Under the pieces are notes generated by a model, which worked only from the letters and a program-made list of their open reading frames with translations, did no database searches and was not told the origin of the DNA. A stretch of DNA of 59,653 nucleotides from Streptococcus didelphis DSM 15616. GTDB taxonomy: Bacteria > Bacillota > Bacilli > Lactobacillales > Streptococcaceae. Below are positions 30,252 to 39,521 of the stretch, piece after piece (within the stretch, counting starts at the first letter, position 1; each line of letters starts with the position of its first letter). The translations under genes and the position numbers were made by a program. The DNA is taken from the NCBI RefSeq assembly GCF_000380005.1, contig NZ_KB904201.1, positions 1 to 59,653 on the forward strand, written 5' to 3'.

Positions 30252-31010
30252 ATGACAAAAAACGATTTATCAAGAAAATTAAAAAAACTAAAACATGTTC
30301 AAGTCTATAATGAAATTTTTCGTTTAATACAAGATGGCATCTATAAACCAGGGATGCAATTACCTTCTGAGCCCGAACTAGCCGAGCAACTAAAGGTCAG
30401 TCGTATGACCTTAAGAAAGTCACTAGCTCTACTGCAAGAAGACCATCTTGTTAAGAACATCCGTGGGAAAGGGAATTTTATTCAAAAATATCCAGAGAAC
30501 CCTCTTAATCAGGGACTAGAAATCCTTCAACATCCTATTAAAGCCTGTTTAACCACAAGTATCCAAGAGGTTGAAACAGAATTTCGTATTGAAGTTCCCA
30601 CTGTTGCAATCACCTCTTCCTTAAAAAGAGAAAGCCCTGTAGTTGTTATTGCAGACAGGTGGTACCACACTGCTGAGCAAACCATCGCCTACACCTTATC
30701 CTTAATTCCTATTGAAGTCATTTCAGAATTCAATGTCAACCTCAATCAAGAAGAGAGCTTAAGAGATTTTCTAGAAACAAGTATTTACCAAAAAGAAAAT
30801 GCTGACTATGCGCTCAACCAAATCTCCTATACTAAAACAGGCAACTTTACAGCTACTAAGTACATTTTATCTAAGACAAACAATTTTATTCTCATCCAAG
30901 AAAATATTTATAAGGGCCAGCAAATGCTTATCAACAATAAGCACTATATTCCTATTGAATATTTTGATTTAAAAATAAAATCTAAAACCATAGGGAAAAA
31001 TTATCCCTAA
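30252..31010 (+). CDS. GntR-family regulator with UTRA effector domain
   Basis: 252 aa. N-terminal winged helix (about 12-78; LPSEPELAEQLKVSRMTLRKSL) and a C-terminal UTRA ligand domain (about 90-245), the HutC subfamily. Transcribed away from the deo operon across a 246-bp gap carrying two dyads. It most likely represses nucleoside uptake and breakdown until a sugar phosphate or nucleoside binds. The ligand is unknown. Confidence 0.88.
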   Translation: MTKNDLSRKLKKLKHVQVYNEIFRLIQDGIYKPGMQLPSEPELAEQLKVSRMTLRKSLALLQEDHLVKNIRGKGNFIQKYPENPLNQGLEILQHPIKACLTTSIQEVETEFRIEVPTVAITSSLKRESPVVVIADRWYHTAEQTIAYTLSLIPIEVISEFNVNLNQEESLRDFLETSIYQKENADYALNQISYTKTGNFTATKYILSKTNNFILIQENIYKGQQMLINNKHYIPIEYFDLKIKSKTIGKNYP

Positions 31011-31023
31011 ACTTTTTTCTTAT

Positions 31024-31062
31024 ACATAAAAGGTTCAACTTTCGATGTTGAACCTTTTATGT
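31024..31062. terminator. bidirectional terminator between the gntR-type gene and ruvB
   Basis: A perfect 16-bp stem, ACATAAAAGGTTCAAC and its complement, around a 7-nt loop. It lies between the convergent ends of the regulator gene and ruvB. Confidence 0.85.
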
Positions 31063-31131
31063 AGTTTACCAAATACTTATATTATAAACAATGCTAATAA
31101 GTGTCAATGATAAGAATTCCTAAGCTTAGTC

Positions 31132-32133
31132 TTAGTTGCTATCCTTTAAAGGATAATGGAGATGTTGATATGCTTTTGCAGTAGCTACTCTTCCTGTTCG
31201 TGTCCTCATAATAAACCCTTTTTGGATAAGATAGGGTTCATACATATCCTCAACAGTATCTCTTTCTTCAGCAATATTAACAGAAAGTGTTCCTAAGCCA
31301 ACAGGGCCACCATTATACATCTCAATCATGGTTCTGAGGATTTTTTGGTCGACATAATCTAAACCTTCACGATCAACATCCAACATTTCTAGCGCCTTAT
31401 TGGTTATAGCAGTCGTAATAATACCATCTCCCATAATTTGAGCATAGTCTCGAACCCTCTTTAAAAGTCTGTTAGCAATACGTGGCGTTCCACGACTACG
31501 ACGCGCTAGTTCATGGGCTGCTTCATGGATAATTTCCATCTCAAAAATGGTAGCTGTTCGCTCGACAATTTCTGTTAGGTCATCTACTTGATAATACTCC
31601 ATGTGTCCAGTAATACCAAATCTTGCCCTTAAAGGATTAGACAACATACCCGCACGAGTTGTAGCTCCTATTAAGGTAAAGGGAGGCAAATCTAAGTGAA
31701 CACTCCTGCTCGTATCTCCTGAGCCAATCATAATATCAATATAGAAATCTTCCATGGCACTATAAAGAACCTCTTCCACAGCCATTGGTAAGCGATGTAT
31801 CTCATCTATGAAAAGCACATCTCCTGGTTCGAGATCATTTAAGATGGCTACTAAATCACCGGACTTTTCAATAGCTGGGCCTGAAGTTTGCTTCAAGTTC
31901 ACCCCAAGTTCATTTGCAATAACAAAAGCCATTGTTGTTTTTCCAAGTCCCGGTGGTCCAAATAGCAAGACATGGTCTAGGGACTCATCCCTCATCTTTG
32001 CAGCTTCAATAAAAATAGCTAACTGATCCTTAACCTTATCTTGTCCAATATATTCTTTTAAATACTGAGGGCGTAATGTTCTTTCAACAAGTTCTTCATC
32101 CCCCATTAAATCCTTATCTAAAATTCTAGTCAT
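31132..32133 (-). CDS. ruvB: Holliday junction branch-migration helicase RuvB
   Basis: 333 aa AAA+ ATPase with Walker [10 protein letters not shown], Walker [10 protein letters not shown] and sensor GATTRAG, plus the C-terminal winged helix. With RuvA it drives branch migration in recombinational repair. The start at 32133 gives the family length ([15 protein letters not shown]); a GTG ten codons upstream is also open. There is no clear ribosome-binding site, and an extended -10 (TGCTATAAT) ends 6 nt before the ATG, so the message may be leaderless or coupled to comS. Confidence 0.96.
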   Translation of the reverse strand: MTRILDKDLMGDEELVERTLRPQYLKEYIGQDKVKDQLAIFIEAAKMRDESLDHVLLFGPPGLGKTTMAFVIANELGVNLKQTSGPAIEKSGDLVAILNDLEPGDVLFIDEIHRLPMAVEEVLYSAMEDFYIDIMIGSGDTSRSVHLDLPPFTLIGATTRAGMLSNPLRARFGITGHMEYYQVDDLTEIVERTATIFEMEIIHEAAHELARRSRGTPRIANRLLKRVRDYAQIMGDGIITTAITNKALEMLDVDREGLDYVDQKILRTMIEMYNGGPVGLGTLSVNIAEERDTVEDMYEPYLIQKGFIMRTRTGRVATAKAYQHLHYPLKDSN

Positions 32134-32226
32134 AGACTTATTATAGCATAAGTTTACTGTCACACATTATAAAGTAAACAGACTAACTTTTTGTAAAACT
32201 AAGAAATGCTTATTTGTCACTTTTAC

Positions 32227-32322
32227 TTATAACCACCACCATTCATTTGATGTAGCCATGAGGCCTGCCATGCTTAAAATGGACAATAAAATAGACAATT
32301 TTTTTTGTGTTAATTTTTTCAT
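32227..32322 (-). CDS. comS: ComS pheromone precursor (XIP source)
   Basis: A 31-aa gene with AAGGAGGT at ideal spacing before the ATG at 32322. The peptide starts MKKLTQKKLSILL, is basic then hydrophobic, and ends SNEWWWL. Streptococcal ComS peptides of the pyogenic/bovis/mutans type are 17-32 aa and end with a WW-containing segment that is processed to XIP, re-imported by the Opp/Ami transporter and bound by ComR. The triple Trp near the end is not a form I recall. Preceded by a ComR box. Confidence 0.88.
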   Translation of the reverse strand: MKKLTQKKLSILLSILSMAGLMATSNEWWWL

Positions 32323-32346
32323 TAACCTACCTCCTTTTATATGGCC

Positions 32347-32388
32347 ATTATAAGCAAAATCAGATAAAACCAAAATGACATTAATGTC
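32347..32388 (-). promoter_or_regulatory. ComR box and promoter of comS
   Basis: The palindrome GACATTAATGTC (32377-32388) is the ComR-binding core known from ComRS loci, overlapping the comR stop codon. A TATAAT -10 (32347-32352) follows 24 nt downstream on the minus strand. The ComR-XIP complex should activate here, making a positive loop. Confidence 0.85.
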
Positions 32389-33289
32389 ACTTTTTGTCTT
32401 TTTTCCATTCCATTTTTATATTTTCTTTTAAATGCTTATCCCCCATCAACAAAGCAAAATGAATAGCCTTTTTATAACAGGACTTTGCCTTATCGTAATT
32501 TTTCTTATAATAAAGATTGTACTTCCACTCCATTAGGTGTAAAATGGGCAATCTTTGAAAATCATCAATCTTCAACATTATTTTTTTACTTGCTTTTATA
32601 GTCTTTGATACCTGAGACCAATTACCCAACTGAATAGCCATTGAACAAAAAGTAATCATTAATTGGTTCATTAAAAATAGGTCTTCTGTTTCTAAATGAT
32701 CAATTTGTTCTAGAGCCCTATTAAATAATGTATAGTAAAATTTCTCATCATACCAATCCTTAGAATACTTTGACGCTCGGCAACAAACCAAGTATAGATT
32801 CATTAATATTAAATCATTTGCAAAATAGTTTTGTTTCTTTTTCAATTGTTCAAGGCAGCCATTAATAAGACTATAGCCATAATTGGTGTTTTTACTAAGT
32901 GTTACATCTATCGAAGCCTGTAAGCAATCAATAAAAAAGCGTTCTACTTCAGGAAGTTTATCATAATAATTGTCGAAAATTTCTGAAAATTGTTTATACT
33001 GTTGAGATAACTTATTTTCATCTGTATAGGTGGGAGTTCTTAATATTTTATACTTTAATTCTTTGTATCTTTTGGGTAATTCTACTTCTTTAGATCCAAT
33101 TAAAGTAGAAATACTAATATCTAATTTTTCGGCTATATAAAATACACTAGTAAGGTTAGGAATGGATTGGCCGTTTTCAATTCGGGCTAATTGTCTAACA
33201 GATAATCGGCTTTGGTCTTGGCAAAAGTCTTCACGGGTTAAATTGCGTTTACAGCGTAGCTCTTTTATTTTTTTTCCAAAATCCTTCAC
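32387..33289 (-). CDS. comR: competence regulator ComR (Rgg/RRNPP family)
   Basis: 300 aa. N-terminal XRE-type helix-turn-helix (about 1-65; CKRNLTREDFCQDQSRLSVR and IENGQSIPNLTS), then a TPR-like peptide-binding domain to the end. Upstream of comS and ruvB, as in pyogenic streptococci. It senses XIP inside the cell and activates comS and sigX, switching on natural transformation. sigX itself is outside the window. Confidence 0.93.
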   Translation of the reverse strand: MKDFGKKIKELRCKRNLTREDFCQDQSRLSVRQLARIENGQSIPNLTSVFYIAEKLDISISTLIGSKEVELPKRYKELKYKILRTPTYTDENKLSQQYKQFSEIFDNYYDKLPEVERFFIDCLQASIDVTLSKNTNYGYSLINGCLEQLKKKQNYFANDLILMNLYLVCCRASKYSKDWYDEKFYYTLFNRALEQIDHLETEDLFLMNQLMITFCSMAIQLGNWSQVSKTIKASKKIMLKIDDFQRLPILHLMEWKYNLYYKKNYDKAKSCYKKAIHFALLMGDKHLKENIKMEWKKDKK

Positions 33290-33366
33290 TTTTTACTCCT
33301 ATACTAATTTTCGCACTATAACATTATTTTAATTATATAAGTATTATATTATAAAATCCGTAAAAT

Positions 33367-33390
33367 AAAAAAGGCTTTTTAGCCTTTTTT
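33367..33390 (-). terminator. terminator of purB
   Basis: AAAAAAGGCT/AGCCTTTTTT around a 4-nt loop, followed by TATTTTA on the minus strand; overlaps the purB stop codon. Confidence 0.8.
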
Positions 33391-34681
33391 ACAGTCCCAA
33401 ACGATTAAATATATCATCTACACGCTTTGTATAATAAGTTGGATTAAAGAGTTGGTCAATTTCGTCTTGGGTCAAACGAGATGTCACTGCTTCATCTGCT
33501 TCTAAGAGTGCTTTAAAGTCTACCTGATTATCCCATGAGTGAGCCGTCTTGGGTTGAACGAGATCATAGGCTTCTTCTCTGGTCATTCCTTTTTCGATAA
33601 GCGTCAGCATTACACGTTGGCTGTAGATGAGACCAAAGGTCGAATCCATATTGCGCAGCATATTATCCGGAAAAACAGTAAGATTTTTTACGATATTGCC
33701 AAAACGGTTGAGCATGTAGTTGATTAAAATGGTTGTATCAGGTGTAATAATCCGCTCAGCTGAAGAATGGGAAATATCACGTTCATGCCAAAGTGCTACG
33801 TTTTCAAAAGCAGTCACCATGTGTCCACGAACCACACGCGCAAGACCTGTCATATTTTCAGAGCCAATAGGGTTACGTTTATGAGGCATCGCAGAGCTGC
33901 CTTTTTGGCCTTTGGCGAAGAATTCTTCTACTTCCCGTTGTTCTGATTTTTGAAGGCCACGGATTTCAGTTGCCATACGTTCAATGGAGGTGGCAATGCT
34001 TGCTAAAACAGCAAAATACTCTGCATGTAAATCTCGAGGAAGAACCTGTGTTGAAATTTCTTGAGGACGAATGCCAAGTTTTTCGCAAACATATTCTTCC
34101 ACAAAGGGGGGAATATTAGCAAAATTACCTACCGCACCAGAGATTTTCCCAGCCTCAACGCCAGCCGCCGCATGTTCAAAACGCTCTTGATTACGTTTCA
34201 TTTCGCTGTACCAAGTTGCCAGCTTAAGCCCAAAAGTTGTCGGTTCAGCATGGACACCGTGGGTACGACCCATCATGATGGTCAATTTGTGCTCTTTAGC
34301 TTTTTCAGCCACAATGTTAGTAAAGTTTTCAAGGTCACGACGGATAATGTCGTTGGCTTGCTTGTAAAGGTAACCATAGGCCGTATCAACAACGTCTGTT
34401 GAAGTCAAGCCATAGTGAACCCACTTACGTTCTTCACCAAGCGTTTCAGAAACAGCGCGGGTGAAAGCTACCACGTCATGACGCGTTTCCTTTTCAATCT
34501 CAAGAATGCGGTCCACATCAAAATCGGCATTAGCACGAATCTTAGCCACATCCTCTTTCGGAATCTCACCAAGCTCAGCCCAAGCCTCATCGGCCAAAAT
34601 CTCAACCTCTAACCAAGCACGGTACTTATTTTCCTCACTCCAAATTTCCGCCATCTCAGGACGGGAATATCTGTCTAACAT
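33389..34681 (-). CDS. purB: adenylosuccinate lyase
   Basis: 430 aa of the fumarase/aspartase superfamily, homotetrameric. It acts twice: SAICAR to AICAR and adenylosuccinate to AMP, releasing fumarate. The signature [16 protein letters not shown] includes the catalytic serine, and [11 protein letters not shown] and [11 protein letters not shown] carry the other active-site residues. Preceded by a 160-bp gap containing repeat copy C, so it may have its own promoter. Confidence 0.97.
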   Translation of the reverse strand: MLDRYSRPEMAEIWSEENKYRAWLEVEILADEAWAELGEIPKEDVAKIRANADFDVDRILEIEKETRHDVVAFTRAVSETLGEERKWVHYGLTSTDVVDTAYGYLYKQANDIIRRDLENFTNIVAEKAKEHKLTIMMGRTHGVHAEPTTFGLKLATWYSEMKRNQERFEHAAAGVEAGKISGAVGNFANIPPFVEEYVCEKLGIRPQEISTQVLPRDLHAEYFAVLASIATSIERMATEIRGLQKSEQREVEEFFAKGQKGSSAMPHKRNPIGSENMTGLARVVRGHMVTAFENVALWHERDISHSSAERIITPDTTILINYMLNRFGNIVKNLTVFPDNMLRNMDSTFGLIYSQRVMLTLIEKGMTREEAYDLVQPKTAHSWDNQVDFKALLEADEAVTSRLTQDEIDQLFNPTYYTKRVDDIFNRLGL

Positions 34682-34694
34682 AATTTATGATATT

Positions 34695-34796
34695 AAGGGC
34701 GTTAAGCGAACACAGTCAAAATAGGAAACTGACCGACGACGTTTGCGTCTAGGTCATGTTTATCTTTTTAACACCGTTCGTAGCCCGTATTCAATT
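34695..34796 (+). repeat. structured interspersed repeat, copy C
   Basis: Plus-strand AAGGGCG to GTATTCAATT. Shares AAAATAGGAAAC, TTTATCTTTTT and GTAGCCCGTATTCAA with copies A, B and D. Pairing: GGGC/GCCC, GCGAAC/GTTCGT, GACC/GGTC and inner GACG/CGTC. Found immediately upstream of purB, outside the ribosomal operon. Confidence 0.65.
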
Positions 34797-34841
34797 CCGT
34801 GAATACGATACCCTCTTCCTTTCTTTGTTTACTTTTTTAAT

Positions 34842-35711
34842 TTAATAACCTAATATTCCTGATATAAGGTTTGCAAGAGTCGCAGAAATTGCTGATTTCA
34901 GAAATGGAAGATCAAAAATTCTTTCATTATTCTTAACAATTTTCTCAAACTGTTCTTCATTCTTATTTTTGCTTGCTTCTTGCAATTCCTCTAATACCAT
35001 ATTCATCTGATGAGAAAATATTTGTGTAGAGATAATATTTGTAATTTCCTGATGCACTTGTTCCCATGGAATTTGGACTTCTGTTTTATAAGAAACATCT
35101 GAAGCAACTGAATTTTCTATAATACTACTTCTATTTATGGCATCACCTTTAATTGAAAATGTACTTCCTTCTCCAAAATGTGAGCCAACTACATTATCAT
35201 TACCACTCACATCTGTTTTATTAACAACCTTCTTTTGATTTATTTCTTGAGTTCCAGAACCATTATTAATATTTTGATTTTTGATATCAATATTTACAAC
35301 TTGAAATCCATCATTAAAGGACTGCCTAATAATATCAAAAACCCTATTCCTAAATTCTTTACCCTTAAAAAAAAGATAATAATTTTTGCTTGAACCTAAG
35401 TTAAACTCTATATAGAATTTTTCTGAAAGATGTTTTTGATATTTATTATATATACTATATCCCCAAAATAATAAAATTACCAATGGGATTACCTTAGGAA
35501 TAAAATCAATAAATAATGCTAATATCATCACTAACATCATTAATATTTCACTAAATTTCAACCTAAAAACTAATTCTGAACTACTCATCATAGAAATATT
35601 TTTAATTTGAATAGCATCATTTTTCATTAAAATAGTATTATTTTTTATGCTTAATTTATCTGTTTTAAGCGTTTTGTCATCATCATTAAAAATATCAAAA
35701 TTCATTTTCAT
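34842..35711 (-). CDS. membrane protein of unknown function inside the pur cluster
   Basis: 289 aa. Residues about 15-50 look like beta-strands (LSIKNNTILMKNDAIQIKNI), two adjacent membrane helices lie at about 54-88, and strands return at 98-118 with FRNRVFDIIRQSF; this recalls the PH-like plus two-helix layout of DUF6232-type proteins, unconfirmed. A low-complexity Asn/Gly/Ser segment (145-205, with SGNDNVVGSHFG) leads to a helical C-terminus. Its ribosome-binding site is inside the end of purK, so it is translated with purine genes. Base composition is more AT-rich than its neighbours. No purine role is evident. Confidence 0.75.
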   Translation of the reverse strand: MKMNFDIFNDDDKTLKTDKLSIKNNTILMKNDAIQIKNISMMSSSELVFRLKFSEILMMLVMILALFIDFIPKVIPLVILLFWGYSIYNKYQKHLSEKFYIEFNLGSSKNYYLFFKGKEFRNRVFDIIRQSFNDGFQVVNIDIKNQNINNGSGTQEINQKKVVNKTDVSGNDNVVGSHFGEGSTFSIKGDAINRSSIIENSVASDVSYKTEVQIPWEQVHQEITNIISTQIFSHQMNMVLEELQEASKNKNEEQFEKIVKNNERIFDLPFLKSAISATLANLISGILGY

Positions 35712-35713
35712 TC

Positions 35714-36787
35714 CTAAAACTCCTCTACCTCATCAGCTTCCACGGCCAAGACCGTGACGTGTCCCATTTTGCGGTTATGTTTCGCTTCTAGTTTACCATA
35801 AAGGTGGAGATGGGCGCTAGGGTTTTCTTGGATATAGGCTTGTGCTTTTTCCATATGCTGGCCCAAGACATTGAGCATAATAGCGGGAGCATGCAAGGTA
35901 ATGGCTGGCAGCGGCAAACCAAGTACACCCAGGATATGTGTGTCGAACTGGGAGAAATCACAAGCTTCAATAGAATAGTGACCGGAATTATGGGGACGTG
36001 GAGCAATTTCATTGACTATAATCTCATCTTGACTGGCAAACATTTCCACACAGAGGGTTCCTGCCAAGTTCAGCTGCCGAGCAATCTCCAAGGCCATGGC
36101 TTTGGCCTTTTTGGCTAACTCCTCAGAAATCCTAGCAGGAACAATAGTTTTGGACAAAATATTGTTGTGGTGCACATTTTCTTGAACTGGAAAGACAGTA
36201 AAGTCTTTTTGATTGCCTGAAACAATGACTGACACTTCCAAGTCAAAAGCCACTAATTCTTCCAAGACACAGTCAGCAGAAGCCACTAATTCTCTAGCGG
36301 CAGCCAGGTCAGCATTTGATGCAATGGCCACTTGTCCATGCCCATCGTAACCTCCTGTCGCCGTTTTCAAGACATATTTTTTAGATAAATCAAGCCCTTC
36401 CAAATCGTCAGCACTCTTAACAACCTTATATGGTGCGACAGTGACTTTGGCTTTATTGGCCAAAAAGTCCTTTTCAAAAATCCGATTCTGAGAAATCCGA
36501 AGCAAGTCTGTCCCTTGGGGCAGTTGACCTTTCTTGACAACAGCATCCAGTCCATCAGCATCCACATTTTCAAATTCATAGGTTAGAATATCGCAGCGCT
36601 CTGCTAGTTCTTTGAGTGCAGCCACATCGTCATATGGCGCCACAATCAGCTCACTAACTCCCCCTGCTGGACAATCTGCCGACGGGTCTAGCGTAATTAT
36701 TTTATAGCCCATATAAATAGCTGAGATTGCTATCATTTGACCCAGTTGGCCACCACCAATAATACCAATGGTTTTATTTGAGTTCAT
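35714..36787 (-). CDS. purK: N5-carboxyaminoimidazole ribonucleotide synthase
   Basis: 357 aa ATP-grasp enzyme; [13 protein letters not shown] at the N-terminus and the [13 protein letters not shown] segment near residue 265. It uses ATP and bicarbonate to convert AIR to N5-CAIR, which PurE rearranges. It overlaps purE by 14 bp. Confidence 0.97.
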   Translation of the reverse strand: MNSNKTIGIIGGGQLGQMIAISAIYMGYKIITLDPSADCPAGGVSELIVAPYDDVAALKELAERCDILTYEFENVDADGLDAVVKKGQLPQGTDLLRISQNRIFEKDFLANKAKVTVAPYKVVKSADDLEGLDLSKKYVLKTATGGYDGHGQVAIASNADLAAARELVASADCVLEELVAFDLEVSVIVSGNQKDFTVFPVQENVHHNNILSKTIVPARISEELAKKAKAMALEIARQLNLAGTLCVEMFASQDEIIVNEIAPRPHNSGHYSIEACDFSQFDTHILGVLGLPLPAITLHAPAIMLNVLGQHMEKAQAYIQENPSAHLHLYGKLEAKHNRKMGHVTVLAVEADEVEEF

Positions 36788-37262
36788 CGGTCATGGCCTC
36801 CGCAATTTTTCCTTGTTCCACTTGGAAATCAGCTAATGCTTGTGCAATTTGGGAATCTTCAATAGCCAGAATGCGTAATGCTGTTAAAGCCGCATTAGTT
36901 GCACCTGCTTCGCCAATTGCCATAGCTGCGACAGGAACACCTCCTGGCATCTGCACAATAGAATAGAGAGAATCAAGTCCAGAAAGAGCACGTGATTTGA
37001 CAGGCACACCAATGACCGGTAGCGTTGTTTTGGCTGCTACCATACCTGGCAAGTGGGCTGCACCGCCAGCACCAGCAATAATGATTTTGATGCCACGTCC
37101 ACGCGCTTCCTCAGCATGTTTAAACATGAGATCTGGTGTTCTGTGGGCTGAGATTACTTTTTTCTCAAAGGGAATTTGGAATTTCTCTAAAATCTCTGCT
37201 GCTTTTTGCATGGTTGCCCAGTCGGAACTGGAGCCCATGATAATGGATACAGTTGCTTGCAT
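36774..37262 (-). CDS. purE: N5-carboxyaminoimidazole ribonucleotide mutase
   Basis: 162 aa class I Pur[11 protein letters not shown] (substrate phosphate loop) and SAHRTPD with the catalytic histidine are present. Forms octamers; converts N5-CAIR to CAIR. Encoded 66 bp after purD and overlapping purK. Confidence 0.97.
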   Translation of the reverse strand: MQATVSIIMGSSSDWATMQKAAEILEKFQIPFEKKVISAHRTPDLMFKHAEEARGRGIKIIIAGAGGAAHLPGMVAAKTTLPVIGVPVKSRALSGLDSLYSIVQMPGGVPVAAMAIGEAGATNAALTALRILAIEDSQIAQALADFQVEQGKIAEAMTDELK

Positions 37263-37328
37263 TTTCTCTCCTTTTTTAATACTATCTAGATCCTCAAACT
37301 ATTCATTAAATAATGATTTCTTTTAATA

Positions 37329-38597
37329 CTATTTCAAGGCCTTCCTTCCAATATCCGTTCTGTAAAAGAGTCCTGTGGTATCTTGTTTTTCCAGTTCTTG
37401 GTAAATTCTGGTCTGCGCAGCTTTGACGGTATCTGCTGTGGTGACCAGCATGTAAACCCGTCCGCCGTGTGATAGCAGTGCTTGGCCATTCTCAGAAAAA
37501 CGGGCCCCAGCATAGTAGCTAGTAATGTCATCTGAAGTTTTTGCAGGTAAGGGAACACCTTTGTCATAGGCTAAGGGATATCCTTCTGAAGCAACTACAA
37601 CTCCAAGGGTGACGCCTTGGTCTATCCATCTTATTTCTGGTTCTTTTTCTTCCAAGATGTCTGTAATATTTTGAGCAAAATCCGAACTTAAACGAGGTAA
37701 AATAACCTGAGTTTCTGGATCACCAAAGCGCGCGTTAAACTCGATAACCTTTGGTCCATCCGCCGTCAAAATCAGCCCAGCATAAAGCACACCGAGGTAG
37801 GGACGACCTTCCTTAATCATGCCTTCAAGAACTGGTTTAATGATGGTTTCGACCGAAGCGTCCACCACGCTTTGAGGAAGATGAGGAACCGGTGCATATG
37901 CCCCCATACCACCAGTATTTGGACCCTTATCACCATCAAAAGCCCTCTTATGGTCTTGAGCTGTAGGCATAAGATAGAATTTGTCACCATTAACAAACGC
38001 AAAAAGCGAAAATTCTTCTCCTTCAAGAAACTCCTCAATAACCACACGCACCCCGGAGTCTCCCAATTTATTATCAATAAGCATCTCATGGGCTGCCTGA
38101 ATTGCCTCTTGGACTGTCATAGCTACTACAACGCCCTTTCCTAGGGCCAAGCCATCAGCCTTAATAACAATAGGAGCCCCTTGCTTTTCAATATAAGCTT
38201 TAGCTTCTTCAAAATGTGAGAATGTGCCATAGGCTGCTGTGGGAATCCTGTACTGGGACATGAGTGATTTAGCAAAATCTTTTGACCACTCAAGCTCCGC
38301 TGCCAAACGTGTCGGACCAAAAATCTTAAGTCCAACCTGTCTGAATTCATCGACGATTCCTGCTGCTAGCGCATCATCAGGACCAACAAAAGTCCAGGCA
38401 ACCTTATTCTTTTTAGCAAACTCTATAAGCCTTGAATGTTCGGAAATAGTTATATCAACACAAACCAAGCCATCAAGCGTCATCCCGTCATTTCCCGGTG
38501 CTACAAAAACCGACTCTACAACTTCTGAATCTAATAACTTCTTAGCAATCGCATGCTCACGACCACCAGAACCAATAACTAAAATTTTCATTTTCAC
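37329..38597 (-). CDS. purD: phosphoribosylamine-glycine ligase
   Basis: 422 aa ATP-grasp ligase making GAR from phosphoribosylamine, glycine and ATP. IGSGGREHAIA at the N-terminus, KADGLALGKGVVVA in the ATP-grasp and EFNARFGDPETQ near the end are diagnostic. First gene of purD-purE-purK; two PurBox-like sequences precede it. Divergent from the bacteriocin-like gene at 38825. Confidence 0.97.
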   Translation of the reverse strand: MKMKILVIGSGGREHAIAKKLLDSEVVESVFVAPGNDGMTLDGLVCVDITISEHSRLIEFAKKNKVAWTFVGPDDALAAGIVDEFRQVGLKIFGPTRLAAELEWSKDFAKSLMSQYRIPTAAYGTFSHFEEAKAYIEKQGAPIVIKADGLALGKGVVVAMTVQEAIQAAHEMLIDNKLGDSGVRVVIEEFLEGEEFSLFAFVNGDKFYLMPTAQDHKRAFDGDKGPNTGGMGAYAPVPHLPQSVVDASVETIIKPVLEGMIKEGRPYLGVLYAGLILTADGPKVIEFNARFGDPETQVILPRLSSDFAQNITDILEEKEPEIRWIDQGVTLGVVVASEGYPLAYDKGVPLPAKTSDDITSYYAGARFSENGQALLSHGGRVYMLVTTADTVKAAQTRIYQELEKQDTTGLFYRTDIGRKALK

Positions 38598-38600
38598 TCC

Positions 38601-38645
38601 AATAACGAATTTTATAATATTATTATAACATAAATGTTCGTTAAA
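38601..38645 (-). promoter_or_regulatory. purD promoter with inverted PurBox-like sites
   Basis: TTTAACGAACATT on the minus strand (38633-38645) and AATAACGAATTTT on the plus strand (38601-38613) both resemble the PurBox AWWWCCGAACWWT, in inverted orientation 19 bp apart. A TATAAT (minus, 38622-38627) lies between them. PurR control of purDEK is therefore likely. Confidence 0.65.
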
Positions 38646-38696
38646 AATAAAAATATAGCGGATGTTAGATAATTATCAATAATATGCTTTTAGTTT

Positions 38697-38704
38697 TTCG
38701 AATA
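38697..38704 (+). promoter_or_regulatory. SigX (cin) box-like element, 1
   Basis: TTCGAATA, 7 of 8 to the SigX -10 box TACGAATA, in the context TTTTTCGAATA with a T-rich upstream stretch. The same 11 bases precede the CHAP hydrolase (39844-39854). About 120 nt before the bacteriocin-like start, so it would give a long leader. Confidence 0.5.
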
Positions 38705-38824
38705 ATGGTGTAAGGAGGTAACTAATCTTATAAAGCATCTCTGGTAAGGAGGGATATAAAACGGAAACTATAATTTAGAATGCTTTATTTAACATCTAAC
38801 CATTTATTTTGAAAGGAAGTTACT
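38705..38824 (+). other. structured leader of the bacteriocin-like gene
   Basis: The leader holds TAAGGAGG twice (about 38710 and 38745) with no start codon at a usable distance from either. It also contains ATAAAGCAT/ATGCTTTAT, an inverted repeat able to form a hairpin that may sequester these sequences, and part of a GTTAGAT/ATCTAAC pair whose first arm is near 38663. The true ribosome-binding site GAAAGGAAG is just before 38825. Confidence 0.4.
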
Positions 38825-39439
38825 ATGAAAAAAATTATTAAATCAACATCTATAATTCTATTTTCTTCACTATTAATGAACACGTCTATTCCTACAGTAT
38901 TAGCAGATCAAACAAATCATTCACACTTTAATCACTTAACAAGCGCTTCAAAATCAATTAATGTTTCAGACCTTGAAGGAAATATCAGTGTTCCCAAAAT
39001 TGATCCAAGCATGTTAAATAGTGCAAAACAATTGGAAGATTATTTTTATATTAAACATGATGGTTCCATTGGGTTAAAGGGAAATTTTAAAGAAGTAGCT
39101 CGTCTTCTTAAGATTTCTGAAAAAGACGCAAAATTATATTTTGAGGCTGTAAATGACCTCCCTAATACTTTCTACAAAGGTGCTGTTGGCCTTCGCTTCA
39201 ATCTAGGTCCAAAAGTAAGAGGAATGTCTGGTTGGGCCGCAGGAACCTTTGCTGCTGGTTATGCCGGATGGTATCTTAAGCAATTTGCTGTTAATCCCGC
39301 AACAGCTGGCTTTGCAGCCCTTATCTCTGGTGCAATTGGATGGTCTGTAAAGACTGCTGTTGAAAATCACAGATCAACAACTTTAGCTGTCGTCTATATT
39401 CCAGGAGTAGAATTGGTTTATACTGTTAATGTCCCATAA
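38825..39439 (+). CDS. secreted bacteriocin-like protein
   Basis: 204 aa. Signal peptide about 1-27 (basic MKKIIKST, hydrophobic core, cleavage near VLA/D). The mature part has a polar region (28-125), then a Gly/Ala-rich amphipathic to hydrophobic region (about 133-180: GWAAGTFAAGYAGWYLKQFA, then AGFAALISGAIGW), ending in short strands. No cysteine, no double-glycine leader. The plan resembles large heat-labile non-lantibiotic streptococcal bacteriocins of the streptococcin A-M57/dysgalacticin kind, from memory and unverified. It is followed by a 53-aa membrane protein that could give immunity. Plus strand inside a minus-strand purine cluster. Confidence 0.7.
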   Translation: MKKIIKSTSIILFSSLLMNTSIPTVLADQTNHSHFNHLTSASKSINVSDLEGNISVPKIDPSMLNSAKQLEDYFYIKHDGSIGLKGNFKEVARLLKISEKDAKLYFEAVNDLPNTFYKGAVGLRFNLGPKVRGMSGWAAGTFAAGYAGWYLKQFAVNPATAGFAALISGAIGWSVKTAVENHRSTTLAVVYIPGVELVYTVNVP

Positions 39440-39521
39440 TAATGCTATCTGACATTTTTGCTATTTACTATGTATTTTCTTTTTGCTATTATTAATAAAA
39501 TTTATAAGAAGGAAGCTGATT

